The translations under genes were made by a program, and so were the position numbers. From Arctopsyche grandis (lineage: Eukaryota; Arthropoda; Insecta; Trichoptera; Hydropsychidae): DNA of 64,000 nt. Shown one piece after another: positions 1 through 11,717 of this stretch; the stretch's first letter is position 1; each line of letters starts with the position of its first letter. The notes beneath the pieces are model-generated. The model was not told the origin of the DNA and did not search any database. It was given only the letters and a program-made list of their open reading frames with translations. Location: NCBI RefSeq assembly GCF_051622035.1, contig NC_135367.1:12622501-12686500 (forward strand), written 5' to 3'.

Positions 1-44
1 ATAGATCCCCAGGCCTTTGATTCGGATTGATACATATCATCATC

Positions 45-420
45 ATCATTCACAACCATTCGCCATCCACTGCTAGATGAAGGTCTCTTCAACATGCTTC
101 CATTCGTCTCTGTTTTGAGCAACTTTTACTTTTTTTTTTGGATACCATTCGAGCATTTCTTTCGTTCTTCTAGCTATATGATTGACATGGCCACTGCTAT
201 TGAACACCCTTTACCACTTTAATTTCTTTACTCTCATTAGATTATCCACCTTTGTCTGCTATGCCAAGCATACAGCGTTCCATACTTCTTTGAGTGCACT
301 GGACCTTGTGCAGCATGCTGTCGCTCAATGCTCAAGTTTCGCAACCATTCATCATATGATGATCCAAAATTTTACTAAAAATGCAGCAGAGAATTATACA
401 AATCAATTATCATCAGTATA
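45..420 (-). mobile_element. 5'-truncated RTE-like LINE 3' end (copy A)
   Basis: Read on the minus strand, this stretch is a decayed copy of the C-terminal tail of an RTE-like endonuclease/reverse transcriptase. The hallmark is the end of the coding part, which in the best copy of the family (plus strand near 61.5 kb) reads RWVDEIRKMCG then GEAFIQ-WMANG. Here the same block is at about 60-110, in inverse orientation. It extends through the segment ending near 330 that is shared with copy B (1452-1900). The frame is broken. The 5' boundary is approximate. Confidence 0.65.
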
Positions 421-429
421 ATACATATT

Positions 430-1450
430 ATACCATCAACTTATGGAACACTTATTTATTTATGAATTGATCGCATTACAGATAGAGTAATACACAAAGA
501 TTTTCTCTGCCATATATTGCAATAAAATAGACAATGTATCTAAAACTTAATACAATCTTATATTATGGAGCAGTGACATATTAGATTTTCCATAATTGAT
601 CGCAATTTATAGCTTAAGCTGTTTCTATTGTATTCCAATGCTACCCAATCGAAGTCTATCTCGGACTACATATGAACGTTTTTTGTATTTTGAGTGCTTG
701 GCGATTTACAATCGCATTTGAAAATAAGAATTGCCTGAAAAGTATCATAATAGCAAATGTGATTCTCGGTAGTGTATTTTTATGTTCATTTTATGAGCTA
801 ATCAAGAATGGCAGCTCTTATGAAACTGGGTCGCGATTGTTTACATTTCAAAATCTAAGATCTGTATACCGTTTGTAATGACGATTTGAAAAGCCTAGGA
901 AGCGTTGCATAGTCTGAAAGAGCTTGCAGGAAATGCTTACTTGGAAAGTACTGCTAAATTAGTACTTTGACCTTAGACTTGCATACCGATAGTGCGTACG
1001 AATTCCACATTACTTACTATACGTGCTTTGGTTATTTTTGGTGTTGCTGTTGATTTTTTCGCCAGTAACGGTATTGGAATTAGACTAGTATTGCTATGTG
1101 TTCTTTGTACTAAAAGTCTTGTGTAGCCATTACCGTCATGGCCAATTTAACATCAGAATGTTTGGAATTGTGCTCATTTCTGAGAAAGAACTCGGCAGTT
1201 AATAACTTGCGAATGAAATGCATACTGCGTTGAATTATGGTCGCTAAACGTAGCAAAATATGTACCTTCTTTCAAAGTTGAATTGATCGCCTTTTTTCTA
1301 AAAGGTCTAATGTCAATATATGCATTTAGAGTTGGAAGCATTTTGCATAATCCTGAAACAATTCATACCATTCGACCTTATGATCGCTTGCACATTTTGC
1401 CCTCAAATTGTTCAATCAAAATCAAGACAGGTTGAATATGCTTCTTTTTT
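430..1450. other. No recognisable feature
   Basis: AT-rich sequence with only short open frames (the longest about 68 codons) and no recognisable domain, splice-supported exon, tRNA or repeat terminus. Confidence 0.5.
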
Positions 1451-1451
1451 T

Positions 1452-1900
1452 TACATCATCAGAATTTACAGCCATTCACTATCGACTACTAGATGACGAC
1501 CTCTCCAACACGCTTCCTTCTACTCGTCTCTATTTTGCGCAACTCTCATCCATCTCACTCCACATTAATATTTTCCTAACTTCATCTACTCATCTTTCTT
1601 ACGGTCTTCTTTTTACCTTTTTACATTCTTTCTGGTACCATTCTAGCACTTATTTTGTCCGCATTTCAATACTTCGCCCATTTCTTTTATCCATTCTAGC
1701 TACGTGACCCACCACTGCCATTTCAATCTCTTCACTCTCTCCGCTATATCCACTACCCTTGTCATACGTCTCAACCAAGTATTCCGCTTCCTATCTTTCC
1801 TCGTCAAGTTGAACATACATACAATGTTCCATACTTATTTGAATGCATTAGGCTTTGTGTAGCATCTTTTCGTTCAATGTATCAAGTTTCATACACATAC
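1452..1900 (-). mobile_element. 5'-truncated RTE-like LINE 3' end (copy B)
   Basis: This is the longest copy of the RTE-like tail in the window. On the minus strand it reads through a decayed frame with the blocks MAVGGSRS (related to the W-Q-W-x-G-H-x-A-R block of the family), VPERM and R-GEVVI, broken by several stops and indels. It aligns with the fragments near 45-420, 42531-42690, 61374-61615 and 62977-63195. It is a dead insertion. An apparent 99-codon plus-strand frame here is only its antisense shadow. Confidence 0.7.
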
Positions 1901-3703
1901 TACATCACTGGCAAAACACATTGATCGAAGATCTTTTTCTTCAGGCAAAGTGGGATGTTTGATTTAAAGGTGGCATTCATTCGTCCAAATCTTTATTTAT
2001 TTATTTCTACTTTCTTTTTACATGTTGTTCTGTTGTTAAATCCTGGCCGCGGCTAATTAACATTATTGAATGCGACTTCGCTGGAATCGTCCGTGACGTA
2101 TGAACTTTGCTCTGGTCACCGAGATGGGATTTTTCAATTCTGTAGTCCATGGCCGAAGAGTTGACCGTAGAAACATTGGACGCAACACGTGTCGATAAGA
2201 GATTAAAATGGTGCATGCGTTACAAATTCGTACGATTTCTTCTGCATAAAAACAGTTCTTGGAATCGTTCGCTGTATCTGCAACCAAAGTAGGCTGTGGT
2301 TAATCGTATTAACTGTTTATTGGGATATCGGATGAATTCGTATCGCGTGTAAGATAACCGTTTGTGTAATTTTGCTTTGATCTTTCACGCGGATTCTGCC
2401 CTACATATTTAATTATTATTAACAAAAGTCAGGACAAAAATGTAAAACACGCAAGGATCGACGCTTGAAGGAATTTGCTGTAAACAGCCATACGGGGTGG
2501 ACCGAGTGTGCTATGTGCACGTAGAGAAGGTCACTATCTATAATGGTTCATCGGTATCCATCGATGTCAAAAAAATTTGTCACACTTAATACGTTGTAAT
2601 TAAAACGGATACCGAGCATTTTTCAGGTTTGGTCAAATTTGAAATTGTTGTTTTGTTTTTGGAACTCAATCACGGATCCGTGGAGTGTCACATTGTACTT
2701 TTTGTAGCTGTAATTTGAGTTATTTGCGAAACAATGTACTGAATTGCGTGTAACCATTTAACTGTAAATTCTCACATCCGTTTTTGCAGTTTCCTTATTC
2801 ATATCCGTTTGGTGTCTCAGAAAAGTTGCGTAGCTTTGAATTGATTACCGGTACTAGTATGTATTTATTTGGGAATAAATAATATACGTGTTGATAATCT
2901 TGGGTAGGATGCTGTATGCCTTTGAATTGTGCTGCTTGTTTAGCTTGGCGTTCATATGAGGTCAACTACACCAACTCCACTACCGGGAACAAGACCTTGG
3001 TAAATGCATAAACATATATATCGTAGATTCGTCTCTATCTGCTTTTAACATCACAACACTCTTCTGGGAAGTCTTCAGCTAATGGCTTTAATTGGGCATC
3101 CAGCTGGGCGGCGGAGAGACCATGTCATAATCGTGTGATACGCCGGAAGTGTGCACAGAGACGTGCAGTCTATGAAACTCGGACCCAACACTATCATGTT
3201 TCCTAGTACGGTGTGATTATTCAGAATTCCATTCTACATATTATTCTACGTCCTTGGATCTCTATATGTACGCGCTCGTCCCACACTCCAACTTTCGCCT
3301 ATTGTGTTCTGTTCTTCTTTGTTTGACTTCTCACCGACGATTGTCCCATTTTAATGGTGTTCATATTCACCCGCTTTGGATTCTAGACGGCTATCGTAAT
3401 GATTTTTCAAGATACTCCACATAGATAGAGCGCTTGACCCAGTAACGGTTGACGAATCGATACAAACCGAGGTTCAACAGTCACTAAAGGGGTGGCGAAG
3501 AACTGGGCCTTCCCCCTTGAGGTGGGTCGCAACCTCAATGGCCCAAAATAAAATGTGTAATTTCTATAAAAAATTGAACCTTGAGTTTTTCGACGATCAG
3601 TACCTGTCGCATTATATTAGTCATGATTGTATTTAGCTGTGCTAGAAATTTGATGAATGTCGTTCTGTCGAAAGTGCGAATTTCACCCCCATTTTTACAT
3701 GCC
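1901..3703. other. Intergenic, nothing recognised
   Basis: No supported gene. Two overlapping short minus-strand frames lie at 2007-2287 and neither shows a domain or matches any splice model. Sequence 2930-3540 is somewhat richer in GC but I see no exon or RNA gene there. Confidence 0.4.
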
Positions 3704-3893
3704 TTTTTTTTTTTTTTTTTTTTTTTATATTCATATACATATATTTACAGGATATAATGTTTATTACAAAGTTGGACATGTATTCCTTATCAGATAAGAG
3801 TAGCTCTTGTGCCTGATAAGGGAGCTACGATTCTATTATAAATTCTTAAAATCTATTATAATATTTTTTATATAAAAATTACATTAAAATTTT

Positions 3894-5487
3894 TCAGTGC
3901 AAGTTTTTTTTGAAAAAGTGTTTAATTTTTTTTACTTGTTCTGTTTGGTTAACAATACAGCGCAATTCAGAAGGGAGATTATTATAGTTATTTATGGCTT
4001 GGAAAATATAATGGTTTTGCATTTGTGTTGTTTTAAAATTTGGTGTGATAAATTGGTTTCCATTTCTCATTAGTTTATAAAATTCTTGATATTCTTTGTT
4101 ATTTTTTTCTTTACGCATTTTTATAATGGAAGCTTGCTTAAATATGTCATCGATATTTGGTACTGGAAATAGTTTAAAAAGCGATTTTGTCGAGAAAGTA
4201 GAGTTTTTTTTAAGTATTACTTTTATAATAATTTTTTGCGAAACTTTTACTGAATTTAGATTGCTTTTGTAGGATCCTCCCCAACCTATAATTCCATAGA
4301 TAAGCAGAGAGTGGACAAGGGCATAATACACATTTTTTATTATTTTCACATTTAAAATATTTCTTAACCTAACAAATATATATATACATTTCCTTATTCT
4401 CTTTACTAGCTCTGTAATATGGCTTGTCCATTTCATGTTTTGATCAATGATAACACCGAGATATTTAATTTCAGAAGAAGAGTTGATTACAGTACAAACA
4501 GGATCATGTAGTTTACAGTTTACATAGTCACATTTTTCATCATGGATTATAATATTAACTTTTTCTATAGGTATTTTTTGTAATGAGAATAATATATATG
4601 TTGTTTTTTTTGCATTAAGTGTAAGTAGGTTATTATCAAACCATGATTTTAAAGTATTAATATCTTCATTTGCAAGTTTGTTAACTATTTCCCAAGTTTG
4701 GCCTTTTACTAATAATACAGTATCATCTGCATAAGAGATTAAATCACCCTTTATTTTCTGTTGGAAAATGTCATTTACATATATTAGAAAAAGTAATGGT
4801 CCGAGGACCGTGCCTTGAGGAATGCCAAATATACTTGTAAGTGGTGTACTATATGTTTGATTTAATTTTACAATTTGAGGTCTGTCTGTTAAATAGCTTT
4901 CTATCCATTTAAGGGCTATGAGGTCAATGCCATTTTCTTTTAATTTTAATACAAGTTTTTTATGGGAAATGCTGTCAAATGCTTTTTTTAAGTCAATGAA
5001 AATTCCTATACATTTATTTGATTTGTCTAAGGTACTCTGGATAATACATGAAATTTTTGCAATGGCATCTTGGGTACTTTTTCCCTCTGTGAATCCGAAT
5101 TGATTTTCATTTATGATCGAGTTATTTTTTATAAACAGAGTTAGTCTTTTTTTAGCAATTTTTTCAAAAAATTTCGATATATTTGATAAGAGTGAAATAG
5201 GTCTATAATTAGAGATATCTTCTGGGTTACCAGATTTAAATATTGGAATAATTATGGTTTTTTTATATGTGATCGGGAAAATTCCCGTTTTAAAGCTATT
5301 GTTTATAATATGAGAGATTGGTGTAGAAACGTAATTTTTAATTATTTTTAGTGTTTTTACGGAGAGACCATCAAAACCCGAAGCAGAGCCACCTCGCATA
5401 TTTGATATAATTTGTACTATTTCAGACGGATTGGTTGGTTCGAAGAGATCTAGTTTAGTTTCTATGTTCGCAGTTTTTTCAATATAA
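3894..5487 (-). CDS. LINE reverse transcriptase, main part of ORF2
   Basis: Reverse transcriptase of a non-LTR retrotransposon, which copies element RNA onto nicked chromosomal DNA. The first ATG in frame is at 5399, but the frame is open upstream to the T run at 5488-5501. In order, the RT blocks are SGFDGLS, NYRPISLL, GFTEGKST, FIDLKKAFDSI (catalytic Asp), GIPQGTVLGPLLF, then YADDT (the catalytic pair), LTLNAKKT and IKYLGVIID, followed by the thumb and a C-terminal region with HSLLIYGIIGWGG. All catalytic aspartates are present. The block order and spacing fit the Jockey/CR1 group, but I cannot separate the clades by eye. No endonuclease is encoded here. It is part of a selfish element, not a host gene. 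Confidence 0.85.
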
Positions 5488-5501
5488 TTTTTTTTTTTTT
5501 T

Positions 5502-5949
5502 ACAGTTATTTTATCAGCTAGATTCTTTCCAAAATTTGCAAAGAAATCGTTAAAAGCGTTTGCTCCTTTTTTGGGTTCCTCAGTACAGTTTATTATATTT
5601 TTGTTTTGTATTATATTTTTTATGGTATTACTTTTAGTTTTCTGTTTATTTTCCAGAATTTCATTGATTATTATCCAAACTTTCTTACTGTCGTTTTCAG
5701 AATCATCAAGTTTGTTTTTATAATATTTTTCTTTAGTATTTTTTATGAGAGAAACTAATTTATTTTTGTATCTTCTAAAATGATTAATTAATTTTATATC
5801 TAGTGGTTTTTTTTTTGTTTCTTTGTAAAGCCTTTCTTTATGTCTTATAGATACCACTAGTCCATGTGCTATCCACGGTTTGATTTTACGAAATTTTGCT
5901 GAGTTTCTTATTTGAATAATTTTTTTCGAGTCATTAATATCATGAACCC
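5502..5949 (-). pseudogene. LINE ORF2 linker between endonuclease and RT, frameshifted
   Basis: This is the upstream part of the same ORF2. On the minus strand it reads KPWIAHGL, then SIRHKERLY, a lysine-rich stretch, ENDSKKVWIIINEIL and AFNDFFANFGKNLA, the usual spacer ahead of the RT in Jockey/CR1-type ORF2. It ends in a run of lysine codons at the T run 5488-5501, where one or two bases gained or lost throw it out of frame with the RT. The apparent initiation at 5857 is a GTG inside the reading frame and not a real start. A stop codon sits just upstream of 5949. Confidence 0.75.
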
Positions 5950-6290
5950 ATTATAAACGTAAAGACTTTTCGACTTCACTCAAAACAACAATTTAAGATT
6001 TTAATCGATTATAAGCTGTCGGATTGTAACAATCACGATAATATCTAACTAAGGTTAAAATATCATCAAAATTGGTCTTACGGAAGCGTGAGTTTCACTC
6101 ATGCTTTTTGCTTCTAATCTCGTATTACGCACAATGCGCTATCTATTCACACTCGTACAGATAACAATGATTTCGATCAGACATTGACGTGAAACTTTAT
6201 AAGAATCCTCAGAATTTGAATGAGTGTACAGCGCTCGTCAATCGCTCAGGCTGATCTTTAACATAGCAGTGAACACTGAAGTGCTGGATT

Positions 6291-6605
6291 ATGTGTGATT
6301 TGAAAACGGTGTATCTTACGCATTCTCACACCCGATGCGTTTATTACGATAATTGTGTTCGTGTCGCAATTCGTCGCCATAAACGACTCCAATTAGAGAC
6401 GATACCCAGAGAAACGCGAGCGCAATTTATTGCACGCACTGTATACAAGTGGTTACATATTATTAAGTGTAACCAACTCCTACGCGACGGGTATGAATTT
6501 GTTTCCATCCGAGAGGACTTGTATATTATGTCGAGACCATTCATTATATACAAAATTAGACCCCTAGTGCGTAAATGTACCCACGTAGCTACAACTGCAG
6601 TTTAA
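6291..6605 (+). CDS. Hypothetical small basic protein (104 aa), weak
   Basis: An ATG-initiated 104-codon frame encoding a basic protein without signal peptide, membrane segment or domain that I recognise. A TATA-like TTTATAAGAA lies near 6196, about 95 bp upstream of the ATG. This arrangement would suit a short single-exon gene, and the stretch 6060-6600 is less AT-rich than its flanks. There is no AATAAA just downstream, and an overlapping 69-codon frame exists on the other strand. A chance ORF or an unrecognised repeat is at least as likely. Confidence 0.2.
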   Translation: MCDLKTVYLTHSHTRCVYYDNCVRVAIRRHKRLQLETIPRETRAQFIARTVYKWLHIIKCNQLLRDGYEFVSIREDLYIMSRPFIIYKIRPLVRKCTHVATTAV

Positions 6606-7323
6606 TTGTTCCGAGAATAGCCATTAGACGGATTAAACATCGGCGAGTCTATTGATCTAATCCGCGTTCTCTACAATTATGAACGTGTGGAAATTTCACT
6701 TAATGTTAACTCGACAAGGTAACGTGACAAGACCTTACTACCGTTTGCGTGATCTTTTTATATTGATGTCGTTAAATCTTGGAATTCTTCTAATAGAGCC
6801 ATCACTATAATATTTCTGTGACGTATTCTTGTACTATGCTGCAATGACAGATCTTATTATGATACAGTTTTAGTAGTACATATGTAGTAACAGCACTGAT
6901 AATTCCCTCCACCCCCCTTCATGTACATAAACCAATTTGGGCAAAATGTCAAACTTTTTTTCTGCTTGACACACATTTGTAGAACTTAAAATTTTTGTTA
7001 AAAGCTTCACAGGTTGTAGTGAAAGATGTTTTGGAAGCAAGTAACGTGCACCAACTTAAAGGTGATAACGATAAGTTTCTATCGATTTATCTGTCGTAGC
7101 GGTTTCTCAGAGAACAACAATCTGTCAATCAGATTTTTTCACACCACAATGCTACTAGTTGTGTTCATTTTTTTTTGTATGGTGTTGATATTGTAGGTAA
7201 ATTGATGATATTTGCTCAAGAGCTAAAAAAATGTTGCGTTTCTTTCACCTTTCCAAGGTCCATAACTACTTCGAACCCTAAACGATTCGCTAGTGCGAAG
7301 CATTCTTGAGTTTTATTCTATTA
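6606..7323. other. Intergenic, nothing recognised
   Basis: AT-rich sequence without gene, repeat terminus or RNA signal that I can support. Confidence 0.4.
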
Positions 7324-7352
7324 CTAGCTTTATTACCCGGCTTTGCCCGGGA
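7324..7352 (-). mobile_element. Helitron-like 3' terminus
   Basis: On the minus strand the sequence ends CCCGGGCAAAGCCGGG, then eight bases, then CTAG followed by host T. A short GC-rich hairpin (CCGG arms) a few bases before a CTRR end at an A/T target is the diagnostic 3' end of Helitrons. The 5' end was not located. The element would run rightward into the A/TA tract at 7358-7416. Confidence 0.55.
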
Positions 7353-7361
7353 TATATAAAA

Positions 7362-7370
<9 letters not shown>

Positions 7371-7416
<46 letters not shown>
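7371..7416. repeat. (TA)n microsatellite
   Basis: About 23 uninterrupted TA units directly after a run of 13 A. Open frames read through it are meaningless. Confidence 0.9.
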
Positions 7417-7420
<4 letters not shown>

Positions 7421-7534
7421 TATTTATTTATTTTATCTTTTATTATCTTGTTTTATTTTTGCATCCATATTTATTCTTGTTTAATTAGCCATAGTGATGA
7501 CTTGGAGCAATTATGTGATATCATTATGGCAAAA

Positions 7535-7775
7535 TCTAATATACATATATTTTCGAAAGAGACTTAGTATGTATGTATGTAAGGTTTAAAGATTTGTTGG
7601 GAGCATCGAAAACAAATCAAAGTTTCTATGACGATGACATCGATTTCATCGAATATTATATTTTTTCGATTCAAATAAATTTAGAAAAAAAACATTATTT
7701 TTTACTATTAGATTGTTTTTCCATGTTTAAGCTGTTGATTACAAATACTGAGCGAAACCGGGTAAAACCACTAGT
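7535..7775 (+). mobile_element. Small non-autonomous Helitron, family C
   Basis: It starts TCTAATATACATAT after a host A and ends GAAACCGGGTAAAACCACTAG before a host T. The body shares the block CGAAAGAGACTT with the minus-strand element at 31504-31731, which has the same start and the same CCGGGTTAAA...CTAG end. It is about 240 bp and codes for nothing. It probably depends on a Rep/helicase element elsewhere. Confidence 0.6.
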
Positions 7776-9250
7776 TGTAAGTAAAATAAAATATCGTAGC
7801 CAGAGAATTGTTTACATCTACATATGTACACATAGACGGCCACCCCAACAACTATTACCATTGGATTTGTTTTCTGTAATAAAATTGTGACTTTTTTTTA
7901 ACATGAACTCTACATTTTTGATCACCTAACCTTGAAAAAAATGCAAATCGTCATCATCCATGTCACTTTTACATCATTGCACATGTGCTTTTCTTATCTT
8001 TCGCAACGTTCACAACCAGCATACTAGATATACCTCGAGGGCAAGTTGCACATGTGCATATGTGCACAGTACCTACTAGCCGTGCAAACATTCCCGATAA
8101 GTGCACATGCCATTTAATGCACACGTCGTTAACGACAATAACCCAGAACCTCTTTCTTCGAACTCGACCTTTGGGCGACCTTTGTTTATGGCGTGGAGTG
8201 TGAATAAATTTAAATTTGCGATTCGTGTGCACTAATGACACTGATTAGGTAAGTGCGGTGTGCATACGAACGGACACGTACAGAGGAGGCATCTCGTTCG
8301 CGGAACTCGTCGATGACATCAGGTGTAATTTGCTCATTAGCTTTGCGTACGCATCGGGATTAGTGACCGAACCAACGAACGACTGGCTACGAAATTTGGT
8401 ATGATTTTCGCGTGTGATATGTAATTGCCATTTTCGATGTTGATCTGATCGTTCATGAGGTGACGTGACGTCAATTACAAATGCAGTTCCGCGATGCGCT
8501 TTTTTCTTTATTCAATACCATGCGTGCGTGTGTTCTCATTTTGTACCGTTGTTCCGATTTGATTTGGGTTTTTTGGGATTTCTTTGAATTTTCCGAGGTC
8601 GATTGCCTGTTATAAAGTTTACTGTTGCCAAATTATCTTTTTTTTTGGAATCGGTTTTTGTGCAGTGTACCTACGTGTTGTTTGAGTAAAGATAAGGCAT
8701 GATTATAGTATTGAGTCATTTTATTGCATTATAATAATGTATCAATAAAGTTCATTGACATATTTCTATCCTTTTTTCGAATGTTGAAGGGTGCGGTAAA
8801 ATTGTATTCATAAAATTTGCATTAATTTATTGGTCGAATGATAAAAAGCTAAGGTCATTGTTTATGCTTATTTATATTACATATGCATGAACCGATATGA
8901 TGAATGTAAGCTCAAGTCATTGGAACATGTTCTTCTTTTTACAAGCTTTTTATTATTTTCGCGATTTTGAACCACTCCCATTCTTCCGATCGCTTTGATA
9001 TTTTACCGATATACAGTGGTTAGCTTTATATAAAGTAAAAAAATGTCTCCGATATAACGCTAGAAGCATTAAATCATAAACAAAATCTGTCAGATCGACG
9101 TGATGACAGCTGGCTCTGATAGCCAGATGTCGCCTGCTCGCCATCACTACTTAACTTCACAGGCTATATAATTGAACAATTCGTATAATTCATAAACAAT
9201 TCTGGAGATTCATTCAAAGTTTTACGAGAAGTGGAAATAATCCATGAATC
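7776..9250. other. Intergenic; E-box-like palindromes, nothing coding
   Basis: No supported gene. At 8045-8115 the hexamer-like palindromes TGCACATGTGCA and GTGCACATG recur. At 8250-8430 the GC content rises. Short frames on both strands at 7969-8241 mirror each other and show no domain. Confidence 0.35.
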
Positions 9251-9255
9251 CAATT

Positions 9256-9660
9256 GACGTTTCATGGATGTATATATTGGCAGACACAAAGTGGTACGCG
9301 GCACGTGTTTTTTTTATATAGTTTAACACATAATAAACAGCACTAGCACGCCCAATATATGCTATCGCAATCCAGGCCAAAACTCACCCCCTAGGGAGTG
9401 TTTTCGGTGATATTTTATCCTCGTATGTATTGGCATAGGTTAGACTTGTCAGTGATCGATGACGGTTATTCCTATATTTTAAGAAATGTAGGAGAAACTT
9501 GTCGAAATAATAAAATCATACGAATTAACAATGACACGAAAACACGCCCATTCACATCCGGAGCCTACCTAGATATGCCGTGTCGTACGATTCTATATGT
9601 CTGCGCTCTCAAGTTAAAAGTAATTTACAGCTCTGAATAGGAAAAATCGGTTGATCCAGA
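9256..9660 (-). mobile_element. MITE family 1 copy
   Basis: Reverse orientation relative to the reference copy at 14158-14517. It contains the shared blocks GGTACGCGGCACGTG, GTGTTTTCGGTGATATTTTATCC, CAGTGATCGATGACGG, GAAACTTGTCGAAATAATA and CGTGTCGTACGATTC. No coding capacity; the 80-codon frame inside is spurious. Confidence 0.7.
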
Positions 9661-10717
9661 TGACAAACGCAAACGCCAGATATTATGTTGGTGTCGCTAA
9701 TCTTTTCCTATGTTGAAACTACTTTATAATAGTTGACATATGTTCTTAGGTAAGTTTGATCTTTAGTAATGGATATTCGCTAATGGACGCTGTAGCTAAT
9801 CTTATACTGCGCCTCAACTCTTCTTCAGTTGTGTTTTGGCACGTATCAATGGGCCACAAATTTAAATTAACCTAAAATGCCGAAATTATATACAATTAGA
9901 TTTAGTACAACGTTACAGGATTACACGTCGAGGCTCAGGGAAGGCTCAAGTTGTTGAGAATTGTTTACACCGTATCCAATTTTGCACAAATACAATGATA
10001 AAAAATTCGTATTTTACTGTCACCGCGAAACCTAGAAATAACTGGATATAACCGACCCAGAAGTTTCGCAGAATTGAGAATAAATCCTGTTTTATGCGTG
10101 TGTATGTATAATAAACGTTTATATGTACACTCGACGAGATGTCCTTTGTTTATTCGAAACGGCAATGAAAACCTGTTTACGAATTCTCTCTCTCTCACTA
10201 CGAGTATATGTATGAAAATAATTATATGCGTTGAGGGACGGAAAAGCTGAAAGCTGCACGATATTCATCATTCTATCTACGTGATGGTGCTGAAAGAAAA
10301 TCTTCAGGTCGGGGAAGCTTCTCGGAAATATTTTGCTCGCGTTGATTTCCCAGAAGCGGCCATTGAATGCGTTACGATTTCTCGGCTTTTGAGTGTATAA
10401 AAATACAGAAATCTCTTCATTGTCGACTCGGATGATAATGTTGAGATTAATTCGGTGTGAAATTTTCCACGACTTTGACATTGAATAAAATGCCGCAGTG
10501 CGGTTTTGGTTCAAGTGTGCGCACTCGACAGAGGTGTACAAACTTTTTAAATGTATATGCAAATCCTACTGCGATGCCTAAACATCTGCAAGTTTGTAAA
10601 ATCATCATAATTTTTACTAACCTCTTATACGTTTTTACTTTTAACATCCATTTTCCAACTAGATTGAATGTCTGCAGTCATCCATTCGTTGAGTAATGGT
10701 AAGAACAAACTAAATCG
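9661..10717. other. Intergenic, open frames without support
   Basis: The longest open frame here is 147 codons on the minus strand (10119-10562). It overlaps shorter frames on both strands and shows no domain, and no acceptor/donor pair frames it. I call no gene. Confidence 0.35.
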
Positions 10718-10930
10718 TACGGCACAACACGCTTAGGTAAATTCTATCTGTGATAGGCGTGTCTTCATGTCATTATTAATTTGTACGCGGTTATGAGAAT
10801 AACCGCTATCGACCAGTCAATACAAAAATATAATATCACCAAAAACACTCCAGAGTGTGAATTTTGAGAACATTGCAACGGCACAGACTAGACATGCAGG
10901 CATTGGTTTTCTAACATTTCTTCAAATATG
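10718..10930 (+). mobile_element. MITE family 1 fragment
   Basis: It begins CGTACGGCACAACACGCTTAGG, the inverse of the family's right-hand block, continues through GTCTTCATGTCATTATTAAT and CCGCTATCGA to CCAAAAACACTCC, then abuts a second copy. Confidence 0.6.
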
Positions 10931-11112
10931 GGATACACCGTTATCGATCAATGTCACGCAAGGATAAAATTTTACCGAAAACACTCCAAGGGGTGATTTT
11001 GGGACGATGTGTGCTGGTCGTGCCATGAATATGTGCAAGGCATGCCACATTTTTTTAAAAGTACATAAAAAATATCATATGCCGCGTTCCTTTCTGTGTG
11101 ATTTCACCCTAA
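10909..11112 (+). mobile_element. MITE family 1 fragment, fused to its neighbour
   Basis: Contains TTCTTCAAATATGGGA, ACCGTTATCGATCA, ACCGAAAACACTCC, GCCACATTTTTTTAAAAG and the terminal GTGTGATTTCACCC. Its last bases run CCC-TAA-GGG straight into the next copy. Confidence 0.65.
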
Positions 11113-11345
11113 GGGCGAAAACACACTCGATCGACGGCACGAGCACGTACTTGGACTCCATTGTGAAAAAGCCGCATGCGTTATTTTTTCCGAAAAATTT
11201 CTCCTTTATTTCTTCAAAAATGGGAATCACCTACATATACATGTTAATACAAGGATTTAAGCCTGGGTGTCGTAGCATAAATTATGCGTGCTAGCGTTTT
11301 TTTTTTTTTTGTATTCGCAAAACTATCTAAAATAACACTTGTCAC
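11110..11345 (+). mobile_element. MITE family 1 copy, head-to-tail with the previous one
   Basis: It starts GGGCGAAAACACACTCGATC right after the shared TAA. It carries GGCACGAGCACGTACTTGGACTCC and ATTTCTTCAAAAATGGGAATCACC, then passes directly to a GTGTCGTAGCATAAATTATGC block and a CACTTGTCACGTACCTC end. Internally deleted relative to the reference copy. Confidence 0.65.
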
Positions 11346-11717
11346 GTACCTCTCAATTTTTCATTTTGCATTATTTTTTTAAATAAATTAATCAGCACCG
11401 TGAATACTTGTACTATTACTAATATATCCAACTTAGTAATATTGTATATACTTTTCAAAAACTAGACCCAACAATTTTTGCCAAATTTCTGTTACTATCC
11501 TAAAAAGACTTTTAGGTGATAAAATTACCTTTGATTTTTCGATAAGACTGTGTAAGCATGATGCAAGCTGTGTGGCTTACTAGCATGTGTGCGAGCAGGG
11601 TGTAGGATGAAAGCCACGCCCACGTTAACATAAGAGACCTTTATGTATGTTGCAAATAAATCATGTTCCCTCTTATTATCTTTTTACCGAGTAAAGCTCA
11701 GTATTCCCTATATTTAA

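Larger units (their letters stand above)
3704..5950 (-). mobile_element. Nearly intact, 5'-truncated non-LTR retrotransposon (Jockey/CR1-like)
   Basis: A LINE in reverse orientation. Its 3' end is a 23-base T run at 3704-3726, the complement of the poly(A) tail. This is followed by about 165 bp of 3' UTR and then ORF2 ending at 3894. Coding sequence runs back to about 5950, where a TAA closes the frame, so the endonuclease and any ORF1 are missing, consistent with 5' truncation at integration. The frame is otherwise open for more than 650 codons and is broken only at a T run (5488-5501), suggesting a young insertion. I could not find convincing target-site duplications. Confidence 0.85.

Noticed and set aside
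1408..1707. 99-codon plus-strand frame
   Set aside because: Antisense shadow of the RTE-like LINE tail.
3422..3500. Possible tRNA-like sequence (GAGGTTCAACAG)
   Set aside because: No A box or stems that pair; the B-box match is poor.
10119..10562. 147-codon minus-strand open frame
   Set aside because: No domain, overlapped by frames on both strands, composition like its AT-rich flanks and no splice or promoter support.
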